From NCBI GenBank assembly GCA_003184365.1, contig NKYR01000037.1, forward strand, positions 186,001 through 250,000: a DNA stretch of 64,000 bases, written 5' to 3'. This DNA is from Evernia prunastri. Taxonomy: Eukaryota; Ascomycota; Lecanoromycetes; Lecanorales; Parmeliaceae. The translations under genes and the position numbers were made by a program. The notes beneath the pieces were generated by a model. It worked only from the letters and a program-made list of their open reading frames with translations. It did no database searches and was not told where the DNA came from. This document shows, piece after piece, positions 11,370-22,931 of the stretch (within the stretch, counting starts at the first letter, position 1; every line of letters begins with the position of its first letter).

Positions 11370-14013
11370 TCAACCAACTACAGCCTTCACGCTCAGACTT
11401 TCTAGAAAGTCGCCAAGATCCTCCTTCTTGACCTCGACAACACAATGCTCGAAGCTATCAATTCTCACTCTCGCATTGGTTTCCAGGGCAACTTCCTCAA
11501 ACGCATTACCGAACCTATTCTTACCATATCCATTTCCAGTATCATCGTCATCCTCATCGCTTTCATCGTCATCTTCGTCCTCCTCTTCTTCGCTTTCTTG
11601 CTCGCCGTCATTGTCGTCTCTCTCCTCTCTCTCCTGCCGTTTCCGCTCCTTTTCCGCAAGCTTAGCGGCTCGTGCCGTAGCCTTTTCTTCCAGCCTGGCT
11701 GTCCGCCTAGCTCGGGCTGCGAAATCGACCACGCCGCCACGTCCTCCTGTGCCAACGACTACAAATACGCCTCTAGCTTCGTTGAGACTCGCCAAGACGA
11801 GCGGAGTGCCTAGCCCGTCTTTCCCTACCTTGCCGCGTTGATCTCGCTCCTGTTCGGCAATAGCTTCGCCGACCCAGAGGGCAAGTTTTGTTAAAGCCGC
11901 CGGGTGAGTGAACATCTGGACATCCGGGCCTTCTTTGACGACAGCCATTCGGAAAGCGCGTAGATGGCGAATTTGGCGCTTTTCGATAAGGGAGGTGCCA
12001 GTGCGCAGGATAGCTTTATAAAGATGCTGGGCCGTGGGAAGGGCATGTTTGAGTGCTTCGATACTGTGTCTCATATTAGAATGTAGAAGCAGAGTATTTA
12101 CGCAAGCTTGACTTACTTCTCGAGAGCATCATAAGCCTCCCAGAACCTCCGCACCCACTCTTCACCCTCTGCCTTGCCATCTTCGTCCACCAGCTCTCTC
12201 TGCTCGCCCCTCCCACGATCCCAGTTCCTTAACGAATCGCCTGCTGTCACGCCAGACTTCCCAACCTCAAGGATTGCTCCAACTATGACGCCGACATCTT
12301 GTGCGCTCAGACAAGCTTTCCAACCCCAGCTTCTTACGAAACCCCAGCCTTCTCTTCCGCGACCTGCGCTAGATCTTGGCGGCACTAAGCCATCAAGTCC
12401 ATACATTGGAGCATAGGTCAGTAGCCTTTCCCGTAAGCCTCGCTTGAGATCCATATCCATATGCGTGTAGCTCTGCTTGCATTGACTCAGACTGACTCCC
12501 ATCTTAGCCAGAAGCTTGTGCAGTCTTTTTCTACCTACATCGCTCCATATATGTAATCGAGAAGCCAGATAAGGAGAATGAAGCATGCTATCATATAAGG
12601 ACCAGTGCCTGATCATGAGGAAGCGGGGTTCGGGAGACAGCCGGATCGAAGTATCTGTAGGTGAGCGAGCAGTAGTAGGTATGACGCCTGAACTTTCTCC
12701 GCGACCATTCTCCCGTATTGTTTCACTAGAATCTGGTGGGTTTAATCGGCGGACTTCGTCGCGTAATACTTGCCTTATTCGTTCCCCTCGTTCGCCTCCC
12801 CAGCCCGCTGAGCCTCCAGCATCTAAGGACGAAGATATTCCGACTCCGGTCATGCTTCGCCCGTAGAGCTCTAGCGAGCTGACCCCGACAATGGCATGCC
12901 ATAGAAGATCGTTATCTTCGCGGCCAAGGTCCTCCGCGAGGGAGTAGAGGATTGACGAGATGGGCTCGGAGTATGTCGCGCCACCAGAATAGTACTTCTC
13001 GAGAATGACAGTGTACTTTCGACGTTCACGGAGTAGCGCTCGACGTTTTGCTCGCATCGACGGCTGTTTCTGCGGTTGTGGTGACGAAGCTTGCGATGGA
13101 GGTGAAGGCGATGTTTCCGAGGAGTGTCTTACAGTCCTGTAGCTCTCTTGGCGGCGACGATTGGGTGAATCGGATATGTAGCCACTCTATCTTTTGTGTT
13201 AGCAAGACAATTAAGAACGAGCAGAGGAAGATCACACACAGAGTTGCTTCTCCGCCTCTGACGAGGTCTTGTGTTCCCATCTTGACTCTCCTCGTTCTCC
13301 TCATCTCGGTCCGACCATGACTTCCGCTTCTTTGAGCGTTGTCCGCCTTCTATTGATTCTACGACCTCGCTCTCGTCGCCTGATTCACCAGAGTCATCAC
13401 CATAATCCTCCACGTCTTGCATCCTAATGAGTTCGCAATAGGCCTCCCGCTCAGCACTCAACTCTTCATCAATGTCTCCATCATCGTACACGATTATTCC
13501 ACCTCCACCAGGCTTGTATGACGGTAGTATCCGACCATTGTCGACATCTGGGTTTCTTGCCCCAACATCGCCAGTGATCTCGCGGAGAGCAATAGCGGTT
13601 GGATCTCCCTCGAAAACATTACCCAGATTCCACGGACGTCGCGCGTCAATGAGCCATACTTCAACGCTTCCGGACAAGTCTTCTCCCCGGTCACCAGAGT
13701 CTAGTCCCAATTCACTTGAAATATCGACGAGCCCTCCTACACCTAGACATACCACCACCCCGCCACTTCCACCCTGTTGTATCTTCATCGGCTGCACCAT
13801 TGTCTTCCCCGCTTGTGCGAGATCTCCATAACCGGAAATGGGTTGAATCTTGTGTTGTATGTAGTCGCGTTTGAGGAGCGCTGTAAGTATTCGACAGGCG
13901 CAGAGAGCATCGGGCTCTAGTGCGACTAGTATCAGGACAGGGGGTGACAGAGGGTGATTGTTCCGCTGAAGATGTTGGTAGAGGTGGGAGATCAGACTCC
14001 GTGGGAGGTACAT
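11370..14013 (-). CDS. CDC45: DNA replication initiation factor Cdc45
   Basis: Exons 13240-14013, 12117-13186 and 11370-12063 total 2538 nt, giving 845 residues. Cdc45 is the partner of Mcm2-7 and GINS in the CMG replicative helicase and acts at nuclear replication forks. The N-terminus is typical (MYLPRSLISHLYQHL, with VLILVALEPDALCACRIL as the degenerate DHH-like fold). Residues about 190-330 are an acidic then basic disordered insert, as in other fungal Cdc45. The conserved core follows: EKYYSGGATYSEPISSILY and LGREDNDLLWHAIVG. Further on come HPAALTKLALWVGEAI and a very acidic Glu/Asp run. Intron 1 (donor GTGTGT) and intron 2 (donor GTAAGT) both preserve the conserved frame. The gene looks intact. 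Its start lies 1.3 kb from the divergently transcribed GPI8. Confidence 0.95.
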
Positions 14014-14363
14014 GACGCGCTCTTATTGTGTAGCGGGTCTGATCTTGAAGGCACAAGGAAGCTGAAAGTTTATGACCCAGATCCACCAGCATCTCTTTCA
14101 GTATAGCTGAACGGTCACAGAAATTTAGTCAAGAGGCATGTACGGGCAGGAGTGACACTCGGCATGGAGAGCGATTCAAAGTCCTACGGTCAAGCTGAAT
14201 TGGCAATTAGAGATGCGAGTAAAGTCGTGATCATGCGTACAACCCACGTTATAAGACCGAGGAAAGAGGGTCTAAGAGTAAAAATATGAAATATCGATAT
14301 CGACAAGATGCTGATCTCCAAGACGCGCTCAGGAAATCGCGAAGCATTTGCCTCCTTCGCGCC

Positions 14364-14458
14364 GGCGTCCTACCTTAGTCCCAAAAGCTAACAAGTTAGC
14401 GCTGGAACTAAGCTCAAAAAAGTCTAGATCGCTTCGCGGACTTTTGTTGTAGGACGCC
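14364..14458. repeat. Inverted repeat enclosing two hairpins (fold-back element)
   Basis: The 10-bp arm GGCGTCCTAC at 14364-14373 is the perfect reverse complement of GTAGGACGCC at 14449-14458. Between them sit a stem CTTAG-TCC/GGA-A-CTAAG enclosing GCTAAC/GTTAGC, and a second stem AAAAGTC/GACTTTT. A three-way junction could form as RNA or as cruciform DNA. It is not a tRNA: there are no A and B boxes and no 7-5-5 stems. Confidence 0.6.
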
Positions 14459-15009
14459 TGCTCCAGAAACCCCGTTTTTATCCAAAACGAGCTTCGTGTC
14501 AACAAATTTTTGAATCAATCACAGATCCATCAATTCTCATCAAAACCACTTAGAAATATATACTACGACGCGTAGAATTATATAGCGAATTCGTTAGTAA
14601 CAAAATCTAACTCCCTACGGCAATATCCCGCGTTGTATACCTTACTAACCTTCGAGGACAGTTGACACCAGACCTATTACGTTCCCTATCTAAATGACCT
14701 AACCAACGGGTTACCTCTTTCCGGCAACGGGTTTCGGCGCTAGATTTCCTATCTCTCAGCGTCCGAGACCCTCCAAACACGGCATTCAAATCGAATTATC
14801 AATGATAGAAAGGGGGGAGCATGTTGATCAAAAGTCCTAAACATGCCAAGACTTTTCGGATCCGGACCCGGACCCGGACCCAATAGCCAAACTTGGGCCA
14901 TCTTCCGAATATTACTATAAATTTCAGTATTCTAACTAGGGCAGTCGATTTCCGCTGTAGGCTTGGCATATTTAGAATAGAATACAAGAAACAGGGGGTT
15001 TTTGGTGCA

Positions 15010-15074
15010 GACCCCCTGCGGGGACCGACTCACTATGCAGCTAAAAATTAAAGTCACGGTCTAAGCAGGGGGTC
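15010..15074. repeat. 10-bp inverted repeat with G/C core
   Basis: GACCCCCTGC at 15010-15019 is the exact reverse complement of GCAGGGGGTC at 15065-15074. An extra CAGGGGG copy at 14992-14998 can pair with the same left arm. It lies about 240 bp upstream of the GPI8 start codon. Confidence 0.55.
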
Positions 15075-15313
15075 GAAAGCTAATGGAGACAACGAAGCAT
15101 AAAGTAAGTTAAGGTAGGGCTGAATGTCCCGAAGCACTAGCGGCAGATCTACGGCATACCACAAACCGACAGACGGAAGCCTCGGTCGGAGTACGGCAAG
15201 TGATAGGCACTTTATCACAATACAACTACTCGTACAGAAACACTTCACTGAATCCTTACTCTCTATCTCTAATTACGCTTCTTCCTGTAACCTCAAACCC
15301 GCACTCCCAAAAA

Positions 15314-16582
15314 ATGAAGCTCCCACTCCTCTCCCTCCTCCCCCTCTCCCTCCTCCCCCTCCTCGTCCCCCCGACCCTCGCCGCCCACACCTCCAACTGG
15401 GCCGTCCTGGTCTCCACCTCCCGCTTCTGGTTCAACTACCGGCACCTGGCCAATGTGCTCTCGCTCTACCGGACCGTTAAGCGCCTCGGGATACCGGACT
15501 CGCAGATCATCCTCATGCTCCCGGACGACATGGCCTGCAACCCGCGCAACGCCTTCCCGGGCACCGTCTACAACAACGCCGACCGCGCGCTCGACCTCTA
15601 CGGCGACAACATCGAGGTCGACTACCGCGGGTACGAGGTCACGGTGGAGAACTTCATCCGCCTGCTGACGGACCGGCTGGGCGAGGACGTGCCGCGGGGG
15701 AAGCGGCTCGGGAGCGACGCGGGGAGCAACGTGCTGGTGTACATGACGGGGCACGGGGGCAATGAGTTTTTGAAGTTTCAGGACAGCGAGGAGATTGGGA
15801 GTTGGGATCTGGCGGATGCGTTTGAGCAGATGTGGGAGAAGAAACGGTACGTTCTTTCGCTTCCTCGTGCCCGGCTTCCAACTCTTCGTCTTCTCTTTCT
15901 GAGGAGCTGAAGCTGACTGAAATGGTGATGCAGTTACAACGAAATGCTTTTCATGATCGACACCTGCCAAGCCAACACTCTCTACAAGCATTTCTACTCC
16001 CCGAACATCATCGCAACGGGCTCCTCGGAAATCGACCAATCGTCCTACTCTCACCACGCGGACAACGATGTGGGTGTTGCTGTCATCGATCGCTGGACCT
16101 ACTACAACCTCGACTTCTTGGAAACGCAAGTCACGTCCCCGACTTCAAAACTTACGTTGGCGGATCTTTTCGGTAGCTACGATGAGAGCAAGATTCACAG
16201 CAATCCGGGATACCGATGGGATCTGTTTCCAGGAGGGGAGGAGAAAGGCAGGGAAAGGCTGGTGATGGATTTTTTTGGCAATGTGCAGGGGGTGGAGGTT
16301 GAGGGCGTGGGGGAAAATGAGACGGAGTGGAGGGAGGATATGAGGAGGTTGGAGGAGATCATAAGCAGAGCACGTGCGAGAGGAAACGTGTCAGAAGCTA
16401 AGAAGAGCGAAGCACCTGTTGAGGAGGTAATTGCGCAAGGGAGTGACTTGGGCAAGGAGAAAGTCGAGAGCGCAGCCAAAGTTGAGGGAGTCGAGGCATG
16501 GGGCCAGCGGATTGTGGGAGCGGGAGCACTGCTTGGTTGTGCTTTGGTATGGGGTGGAGCTTCTTGGCTAGAGTCGCGGTGA
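15314..16582 (+). CDS. GPI8: GPI-anchor transamidase catalytic subunit Gpi8/PIG-K
   Basis: Exons 15314-15846 and 15934-16582 join (CG|T) into 393 residues. The enzyme is the caspase-like cysteine protease (clan CD, family C13) of the ER transamidase that swaps C-terminal signals for GPI anchors. The start gives a signal peptide (MKLPLLSLLPLSLLPLL). The core follows: NWAVLVSTSRFWFNYRH, LPDDMACNPRN, MTGHGG with catalytic His about residue 147, and MIDTCQA with catalytic Cys about residue 189. The 42-residue His-Cys spacing matches yeast Gpi8 (His157/Cys199). SEIDQSSYSHHADNDVGVAV is also family-typical. The C-terminus has a charged luminal stretch, one hydrophobic segment and a short tail. Intact and single-copy here. 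Confidence 0.96.
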
Positions 16583-16923
16583 CCTGAGAAGTGGACGTGA
16601 TCTCAGATCTTATAAACTATTTTGGATATAGATACCCCATGTACGCGATACCTCTTCAAGGCTGCGCACTCGCATTCTGTATCTCTGCAGTTGTGAAAAG
16701 AGTAGAGCTGGGTATCTGTGCTATTAACTATGGGCCATGCTTTTACAATACTTCGATATTGAACAATCCAGTATATCGGGTGTCAAAGTCGAACGTAGAA
16801 GAGAAGAGAGTCGTATTATCGAAGTTTTCGCGGACATGATCTCGTGCACGGCGTGGCGTGCTGTAGAAAATCCGCGCTAAGCCCAGATGAAGAGTGGAAT
16901 AATAATTATTGGCAAGATGTTGC
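16583..16923. other. Short convergent spacer
   Basis: This is the 3' flank shared by GPI8 and the converging histidine-phosphatase gene. No gene is seen. Confidence 0.5.
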
Positions 16924-19021
16924 TCACAAAGCCTGTGATAGTGTCCAGCGCCGCTTGGAACCCATATCACGCTCTGTTCCGAGTGCTTGAGGGGGTGCAC
17001 CCCAGAGACCGTTCGGAGCGATGGAATGGCCTTGGGCTGCGTGATCAAGAATTCCATTCGGAGAAGTTCGGCCGGAATTGGTTGAACCATTGAGTCGTTC
17101 ATGTCGATCCACTTGCACGTGTTTTGATACACCTTGAAAGCTGCGTGCCTCTTGTGGGCTGGGATGCTCGCTTCCCTTTTTGACAGCTTGATCCACCTGT
17201 TGGGAGACAGGCATGCTCCAGAGGCCACCTGATGATTGGACGCCAGTACTAGAACTTTCCTGCACTCTTCCAAAATGGTCACCAGTTGGGCTATCCAGAT
17301 GGAAGTCCTCTTTGGTCGGACTGAACCTGGAGTGATGGGAGTTGACGAATCCCGGACGTTCATATCTGTACGGAGACTTTTCTCGGATCGGCAGGCTTGG
17401 AGTACGTTGAAGCTGTGAGCCCGCTAAGAATGGAGATCCCGCTCGCAAATGCTCCGTCGAAGCGGTGAGCTTCACTTCGTAGTCTTCCGAAACTCCAAGG
17501 TCAATCAGCGAGTGTCGCATTCGAGATGGAGATGCTGGCACATCCTCGGATTGCGGCGATGAGACTCGTTTGTACCCAATGCTCTTCCGGACAGCCATCG
17601 TCAATGAAGCCATACCGACGTCTAAGAGGACAGGTTGACTCGTCAATGCACCGATCAAGGCATTGCATCCAGCGCCATGGGTTACCAAAATCAGTACAGT
17701 GTCCGTCTCGTCATCGTCGCAGTCCTCCGGGTCCTCACGGCCAGGAAATCCTTCTTCTAGAGATTCATCTTTCATGGGTTTTAGTGTTTCGGAATCATCA
17801 TGGCCGCGGTACCAGGAGATCATTTCATGCAAGCCCTTTCGGAAGCGCTTGTGCATGGCGCTCCATTCTTCTCCGTACTCACCTCCGCTGCCCCATTCAA
17901 GTGGAGGTCGTAGACTGTCCCACAGGCTGTCTACTTTGACGCACGCGTCGCGCGCGTGGGAAACATATCCGGGAGGTATAGGTTGCGAAGGTGAAATTGC
18001 GTACGAAGGTATCGGAGGCATATAGGTTGGGCTTTCTGGAGCCGGGCTCCTTTCTGCTCCTCCGTTGAATGTCAAATCAGACCGTTTCGGAGAGCTTCCA
18101 ACACTATGACTGTTGGCGCGGCCTAATCTAGGTGTAGCTTGGCCAAGGCTTGACAGCTCTGTCCGAGGCGCGTCCTCGTCAGAATTCGGGGACTTGCTTT
18201 CTGTTGCGTTTCCGCTGTTCCAACCTCCTGGGAAATTACCCTGTCCAGATGAGGTCCTGTTGGATGTCTGTATGATATTGACAAGGTCCCCATGATGCAA
18301 CAGATCCGCTCTCGAGCTTGCTACCATCATCTTAGACTCAGGCGGGGGTGTGATTTTATCAAAGTACTCCGGAGAAAGCCATTCTCCCAGGAAAGCGTCC
18401 ACCCTCAAAAGGGTTCGATGAACCCTCTTCTTCTTTCGTCTTGACATGCCATTATCCTCAGGTTCTGCGATTGCCGACAGGTGGGGCGACTTCCAACCGT
18501 CAATTGCCCGAATATGAGGCGAGCCAGAGTGCATTAGGTGGGGTCTCGAGTGAGCTTGATTACTGTTGGGATTCGAGGGCCCTTGATGCTGAGCTATACC
18601 GGCACTAATGGCGATGGACGTTTGGACGCATCTTAGGAACGGTGAAGTGTGTATGACGACCTTGTGTCTTCGTCTTCTTGCGCGGTGGGATTGATAGCCT
18701 CGTCCTTGGTTTTCTCCAAGACTGCCATTGACGTTCAGTCTATCCATATGTTCCTCAAGGCTATGAAGGGTATGCGGGTTTGTATCAGCCTCTCGGGCGT
18801 GTAGTATGCTCGCAATTCTTGCGCCCAGAGCTTGAGACTGCCTCCATCCGCCATAAGTCAAAGGAGGATCGTATGGAGTAGGTGAGGTAAGGTGCCATTG
18901 TGTATCTGCGGCATCCAGTCTAGCACCATGCCTGCGTTGAGGTTAGCAGAGTGTAGCTTCTCAAGTTTGGCACCTGGCTAAAATGCCTCGCAATGATGAC
19001 TACAGCTGGTGGCCGACCCAT
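16924..19021 (-). CDS. Histidine phosphatase superfamily (phosphoglycerate-mutase-like) protein
   Basis: Exon 1 (18987-19021) encodes MGRPPAVVIIA plus the first two bases of Arg. Exon 2 (16924-18931) gives the rest, 680 residues in all. The join recreates the RHG catalytic motif (IIARHGARLDAADTQWHL), followed by SPTPYDPPLTYGGW and HTSPFLRCVQTS, where the second core Arg sits. LVTHGAGCNALIGAL carries the distal catalytic His. The fold is like phosphoglycerate mutase and fungal Ubash3-type phosphatases. Between and after the core blocks are long Ser/Pro-rich disordered regions. No GT donor gives RHG; only a GC-AG intron (18932-18986) does. The direct repeat AGGCAT at both ends makes the exact cut ambiguous but the protein identical. 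Substrate unknown. Confidence 0.85.
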
Positions 19022-21362
19022 CTTCAAACGGTCTCGCAACTCAAGTAAGGTAGAAGACGCGTAGATGGTCCAGTATGATTCGTGGGGTTCGGCAAGAGAA
19101 ATCTGTGATGGAATGACTACGGTGTAATATGCCTTGGCCCGCAGAAGAGTTTTGATAGTGTAATAATAATATCTAGGTAGAGAATTTAAGGCAAAAAGAG
19201 GGTTGACAGCTCACCCCACAAACGCCTTATTTATTAAACAGCCCCACGCCATCTGGCGGCTAAGGAAACACTTGCAGCGTTACTTACCTTAGCACCTTAG
19301 GTACCTAGGTACCGTATTACCTGCACCATGCACGCACAACAAATGATCGAGCCCTAGCCGTCCTAGTACCTGGCTTGGCAGAGCAATCCTCGGACCAACC
19401 AGAATTTTATCCAGGCCGCAGCAGCAGGAGACAGCATAACATACCTATCTATGCGTCACAATACCCAAACATTGGACGAGATGAGATGAGTTACTGGTGG
19501 TGAGGGTCGCTGTGCAAAGGCAAAGGCGCACACTTTGTCTCTCTAGATCGCTCCTGCCTGTTTACCTACCTTCTCCAATGCCCACTCCTCCTTCTTAATT
19601 AAATACCACATCAATCAAATCTCGCCACACGTCGTAACACCTTTTATGCAGTGGGTCAACGCAAGATTTTGAAGCATGCCGCAATCCAACTATAAAGCTA
19701 GCTGTGTTCAAAGCTTTCCAAGTCTCAAGTCCTCTTCTTCTGCCTCCGTACAGGGTGGCCGACCAAATCTCTTGAGTATCCGTACCCAGCGGCGCCTCCG
19801 GCATACATGCTGCTATCATCATCAGATAAGACCCAGGTTGGTTGTCCTTATGAACATAGTCGCAGAACCGAAACTTGAAACAGAACTTTCTCCTGCTTTG
19901 GAACGCTCCAAACAAGCCACATGTGGGATTTCCTGCCCTCGCATAAATGTGGGATGTAAGAAACATTAACTCAGGCTCTCATTTCTCAGTTGCTTGGCCA
20001 GAAAAAAATTGTGGACGGCGAAGTAACGGTCGTTGCGACTGGCGGCGTGGCTGCATGCATATAAGGCTCGTTGGGTAGCTACTATTCTAAGATGATGCGA
20101 TTTGCTAGATAAGGAAGCTTACTTTGCGAAATGCGTAAGCCAGCTTAGTCTTTCCAAGCGGACTTATCCTATCCACTGAAAATGAGGTTGATTCTCAAAT
20201 GTTTCAACTTATGCAAGCCCCGGTTAGGCTACTGCGGATGGCCAATATGCGACTTTACATCCGCCACAGACGCCAACATCACAGAGGAGAAAAGTTTCCT
20301 TACAGCACGCTTGTCAGGCTTTTCAGAGTTCCAAAGAGGTGAACGTCATCCACTAAATGACGTTCTATCTGTCCTCCGAGGCATACTCTACCCCTCGGGG
20401 ACAGGCTGAAGCCTTCACCACTAATCCTTCTGCATGCAGCATTTTCCCTGATTGGAATCCTACCGTTCCGATTCTGGCATCCTTCCGCGTGAGAAGGTGG
20501 GTATGTGTTAGATTTGTAATCTGAACCTGGGACGCCTATTTCTGATAACATTAGGCTTTTGTGAAGACTAAGATAATCTGAACCTATGACGGCTAGTTCT
20601 GATAGCAATACGCATTTGTCAAGGATCGCATTGACCTTACCACCGCGCCAGGCCAGCCCTAACAATCTGCTCAAGCGCTCTGAAGTAAATCTATGGCCGC
20701 TTGAGCTGGGACCGACTTGCGACCCACCACTCACTGTGCAGCTGTAATGCATATCGGCAGAAGATCCAGCACAAAAGACCTCGCAGATCTTCGGTAGTCG
20801 AGACGTTTCTATTCGGGAACCAAGCATTTCACTGCATTTGGGGACCATCAATGGTCATGCATAAGCGTGCAGCCGCCTCCGGTTGTTTGTTTGAGGTTGC
20901 GAGTACTTTCCTTATAAGATCATTCAGTGTAGTACATTGATCTTTTGCCTCTACAGTCAAGATGCATTACATTCGTTAGTTTGTGCTAAGGAGTTGTCTT
21001 CTGCTTCATTACAGTCTTTCTGATCATACTCACGTCAATCTTTAAGCGCTGCTTCTACATTCTAGTGACTTCACCCAACCAGTCCGTCATTCGTCCTATA
21101 TCGACCAAGGGGAGACCTTTAGACTACCTCCTCTCAAAGAGAACTCGAAAACTCTTCTCTTCGAAGGCTACACACATGATTCCATATGACCGCTGAGAGT
21201 CGAGTTCAGTGCCCCTGCAATTCTCAGAGGATCTGCTCGTTGCCCATGAGTAGCCTTCGACACTGCATTGGCCTATTGGCATACACATAGAACCTGGGTC
21301 TTCTAGGCCTGGAGCCACTCTGCACGAATTACAGTTCCTTTGTTTAAATCCTTACCGGCGAC
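19022..21362. other. 2.3 kb spacer, no supported gene
   Basis: Several frames of 90-180 codons occur on both strands, but none has motifs or intron logic. The left part, with TACCTAGGTACC-type motifs near 19295-19315, is the upstream region of the phosphatase gene. A diverged direct repeat lies at 20517-20623. Confidence 0.45.
20517..20623. repeat. Diverged tandem duplication, about 50-bp units
   Basis: Unit 1 (20517-20566) and unit 2 (20574-20623) both begin TAATCTGAACCT and share most positions to the end. The period is 57 bp. The repeat accounts for the internal duplication in a 183-codon minus-strand frame (20300-20851), which I do not accept as a gene. Confidence 0.65.
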
Positions 21363-22931
21363 ATGGACCTCCTACCAATCATCATCATCGTCTCGCTCCT
21401 TGGATTTTTCATCATACTTACCGCTGTCCTTTTCACCTGGCAGTACCTGAGAGCTAGGGGACAGCGCAAAGCGGGGCAAGACAGTGAATCTCAAAATCGA
21501 CCTACACGTCATCTTACGGTGCGCAGTGGCCAAGTGATACCGAAATCGGAAGCGGCAGAAACTGCAAGCACGCGAGACCCTGCATCATTCGACCTTCCTA
21601 GCCCAAGAGCAACATACACTGTCAAGTGTGAAGCCGAGAGACGGAAGACCTCAGACACATGGCCCGGGAAAGCCGAGACCCACGGTCAGGGCAAATTCTC
21701 GAAGGCCACAGACAGAGAGGCGCTGAGCAGAGATGCTGGAAGATCCAAAATTGCAGCATACACTTGGCCACCTAAATCTGTACAGCCTAGTCAGAAACAC
21801 CCGTTCGCTGCTATAGACCTGGAGGCACAGACTCAAGAAGCGGGAAGGACCAAATATTCTGAAAGCGAGCCTTTCCGTCGTAAGGAGGAGATCGCAAAAG
21901 CTCGCGCCAAGCTTTTCCGACCGATTCTCATGACACAACGATCAGGCTCACTGACACTACCGCGACCAGCTCTGGTTACCATCGAGTCTCGCAGACCTTC
22001 AGCTGCGAAGTCGCATGATTCTCAGTCTCGCCGAACATCCAAGTCAAAGTCTAATTCTCAGCCCCGCCACCCTTCTTCGTCTCGAAATCGAGAAATCACT
22101 GAATCCCTCCAGAAAGCCTACACAGGCCCATCGATATTAGGGGGAGAAGCTCACCAGCTACCTCCAAGCCCTGTGCCATGGAACTCGTCGCCACATACAG
22201 CAGAAAGTAGAAGAGGGAGCGGTCGTCGATCCTCAGGTCGAACTGCGGACGGCTCAACAGTAAGCTCACGAGTCATATCTGATTCCGTTCAAAGGCCTCC
22301 GCCCCTTTTCTCCACTGTGGACTACAGTCCGCATGTCAGTTTTGCGCCTGTTCAACATCTCTCCAACGATGAAGATGATGTCAATCGCGTCTCCTTCTTG
22401 TCAATGACAGATTCGGCAAGCTCATCGTACACAAACGAACAGGTTTCACCTGTGATGCGCGCTCCGCCGCCGTCGATAAATGAGCGCGGCCATAACGAGA
22501 TCTCTCCGTCAATGTCCACTGGCTTAGCGTGGGACTCGCCAAATACCCCAGCCTTTATAAGGGACACGCCGCCTCAGCTTGGTACTCCTGACTTCGGCAA
22601 CATGTCCTTCTTCGACTCGACAAGATCGTCTGACGAGTCCAGCCCACATGAGAGCGCCAAAAAACTGCAACGAGGTGTCTCCGTGATGTCGAATCGGTCC
22701 ATTCTTACGATCGCCTCTTCGGAGATATCGTCCAACTGGACGATTGGGAACGCGCAAGTGGTCAACATATATCCTAGCCTGGCGCAAGAGCAGGACCGGG
22801 CAACGCCGCCATACGCTCGGAGGCTGAGATCTAAGTACGGGCGTTACCCGAGAGGTAGGGGTGATAAAGCATTGCCGGGAATCCCAAAGTCGCCATTGTG
22901 GCAGAATGACTTTGGAGACCTGCATGAGTGA
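21363..22931 (+). CDS. Single-pass membrane protein with disordered Ser/Arg/Pro-rich cytosolic domain
   Basis: This is one uninterrupted frame of 522 residues. Residues about 4-27 form a strong transmembrane helix (LLPIIIIVSLLGFFIILTAV), followed by basic YLRARGQRK, so an N-out, C-in signal anchor is likely. The rest is low-complexity: Ser/Arg/Pro/Lys-rich segments with many potential phosphorylation sites (RRPSAAKSHDSQSRRTSKSK). A few better-ordered blocks near the C-terminus are VSVMSNRSILTIASSEISS, NWTIGNAQVVNIYPS and LPGIPKSPLW. This architecture is common among uncharacterised plasma-membrane or septum proteins of filamentous ascomycetes. I do not recognise a family. The start is the first ATG and is preceded by stop-rich sequence. 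Confidence 0.8.
   Translation: MDLLPIIIIVSLLGFFIILTAVLFTWQYLRARGQRKAGQDSESQNRPTRHLTVRSGQVIPKSEAAETASTRDPASFDLPSPRATYTVKCEAERRKTSDTWPGKAETHGQGKFSKATDREALSRDAGRSKIAAYTWPPKSVQPSQKHPFAAIDLEAQTQEAGRTKYSESEPFRRKEEIAKARAKLFRPILMTQRSGSLTLPRPALVTIESRRPSAAKSHDSQSRRTSKSKSNSQPRHPSSSRNREITESLQKAYTGPSILGGEAHQLPPSPVPWNSSPHTAESRRGSGRRSSGRTADGSTVSSRVISDSVQRPPPLFSTVDYSPHVSFAPVQHLSNDEDDVNRVSFLSMTDSASSSYTNEQVSPVMRAPPPSINERGHNEISPSMSTGLAWDSPNTPAFIRDTPPQLGTPDFGNMSFFDSTRSSDESSPHESAKKLQRGVSVMSNRSILTIASSEISSNWTIGNAQVVNIYPSLAQEQDRATPPYARRLRSKYGRYPRGRGDKALPGIPKSPLWQNDFGDLHE

Larger units (their letters stand above)
14014..15313. other. Divergent CDC45/GPI8 spacer with structured elements
   Basis: There is no gene, but two secondary-structure signals are described separately (14364-14458 and 15010-15074). 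A hexamer run of GGACCC sits near 14865-14882. The right end is the GPI8 promoter and leader. Confidence 0.5.

Noticed and set aside
11359..11841. Ser-rich plus-strand frame opposite CDC45
   Set aside because: The Ser/Phe/Leu run is the complement of the acidic Glu/Asp tract of Cdc45.
14364..14458. tRNA gene
   Set aside because: The fold-back has no A or B box, no CCA-type acceptor geometry and no anticodon arm of the right size. No other tRNA-like B box with a matching A box was seen in the window.
15293..16129. 278-codon minus-strand frame opposite GPI8
   Set aside because: It is a mirror of GC-rich GPI8 codons. It spans the GPI8 intron without regard to it, has no motifs, and GPI8 is certain on the other strand.
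20300..20851. 183-codon minus-strand frame
   Set aside because: No motif is present, and its internal repetition is explained by the 57-bp tandem duplication.
21002..21321. Upstream exon for the membrane protein at 21.4 kb
   Set aside because: No acceptor leads in frame to the ATG at 21363, and the N-terminal helix already gives a complete signal anchor.
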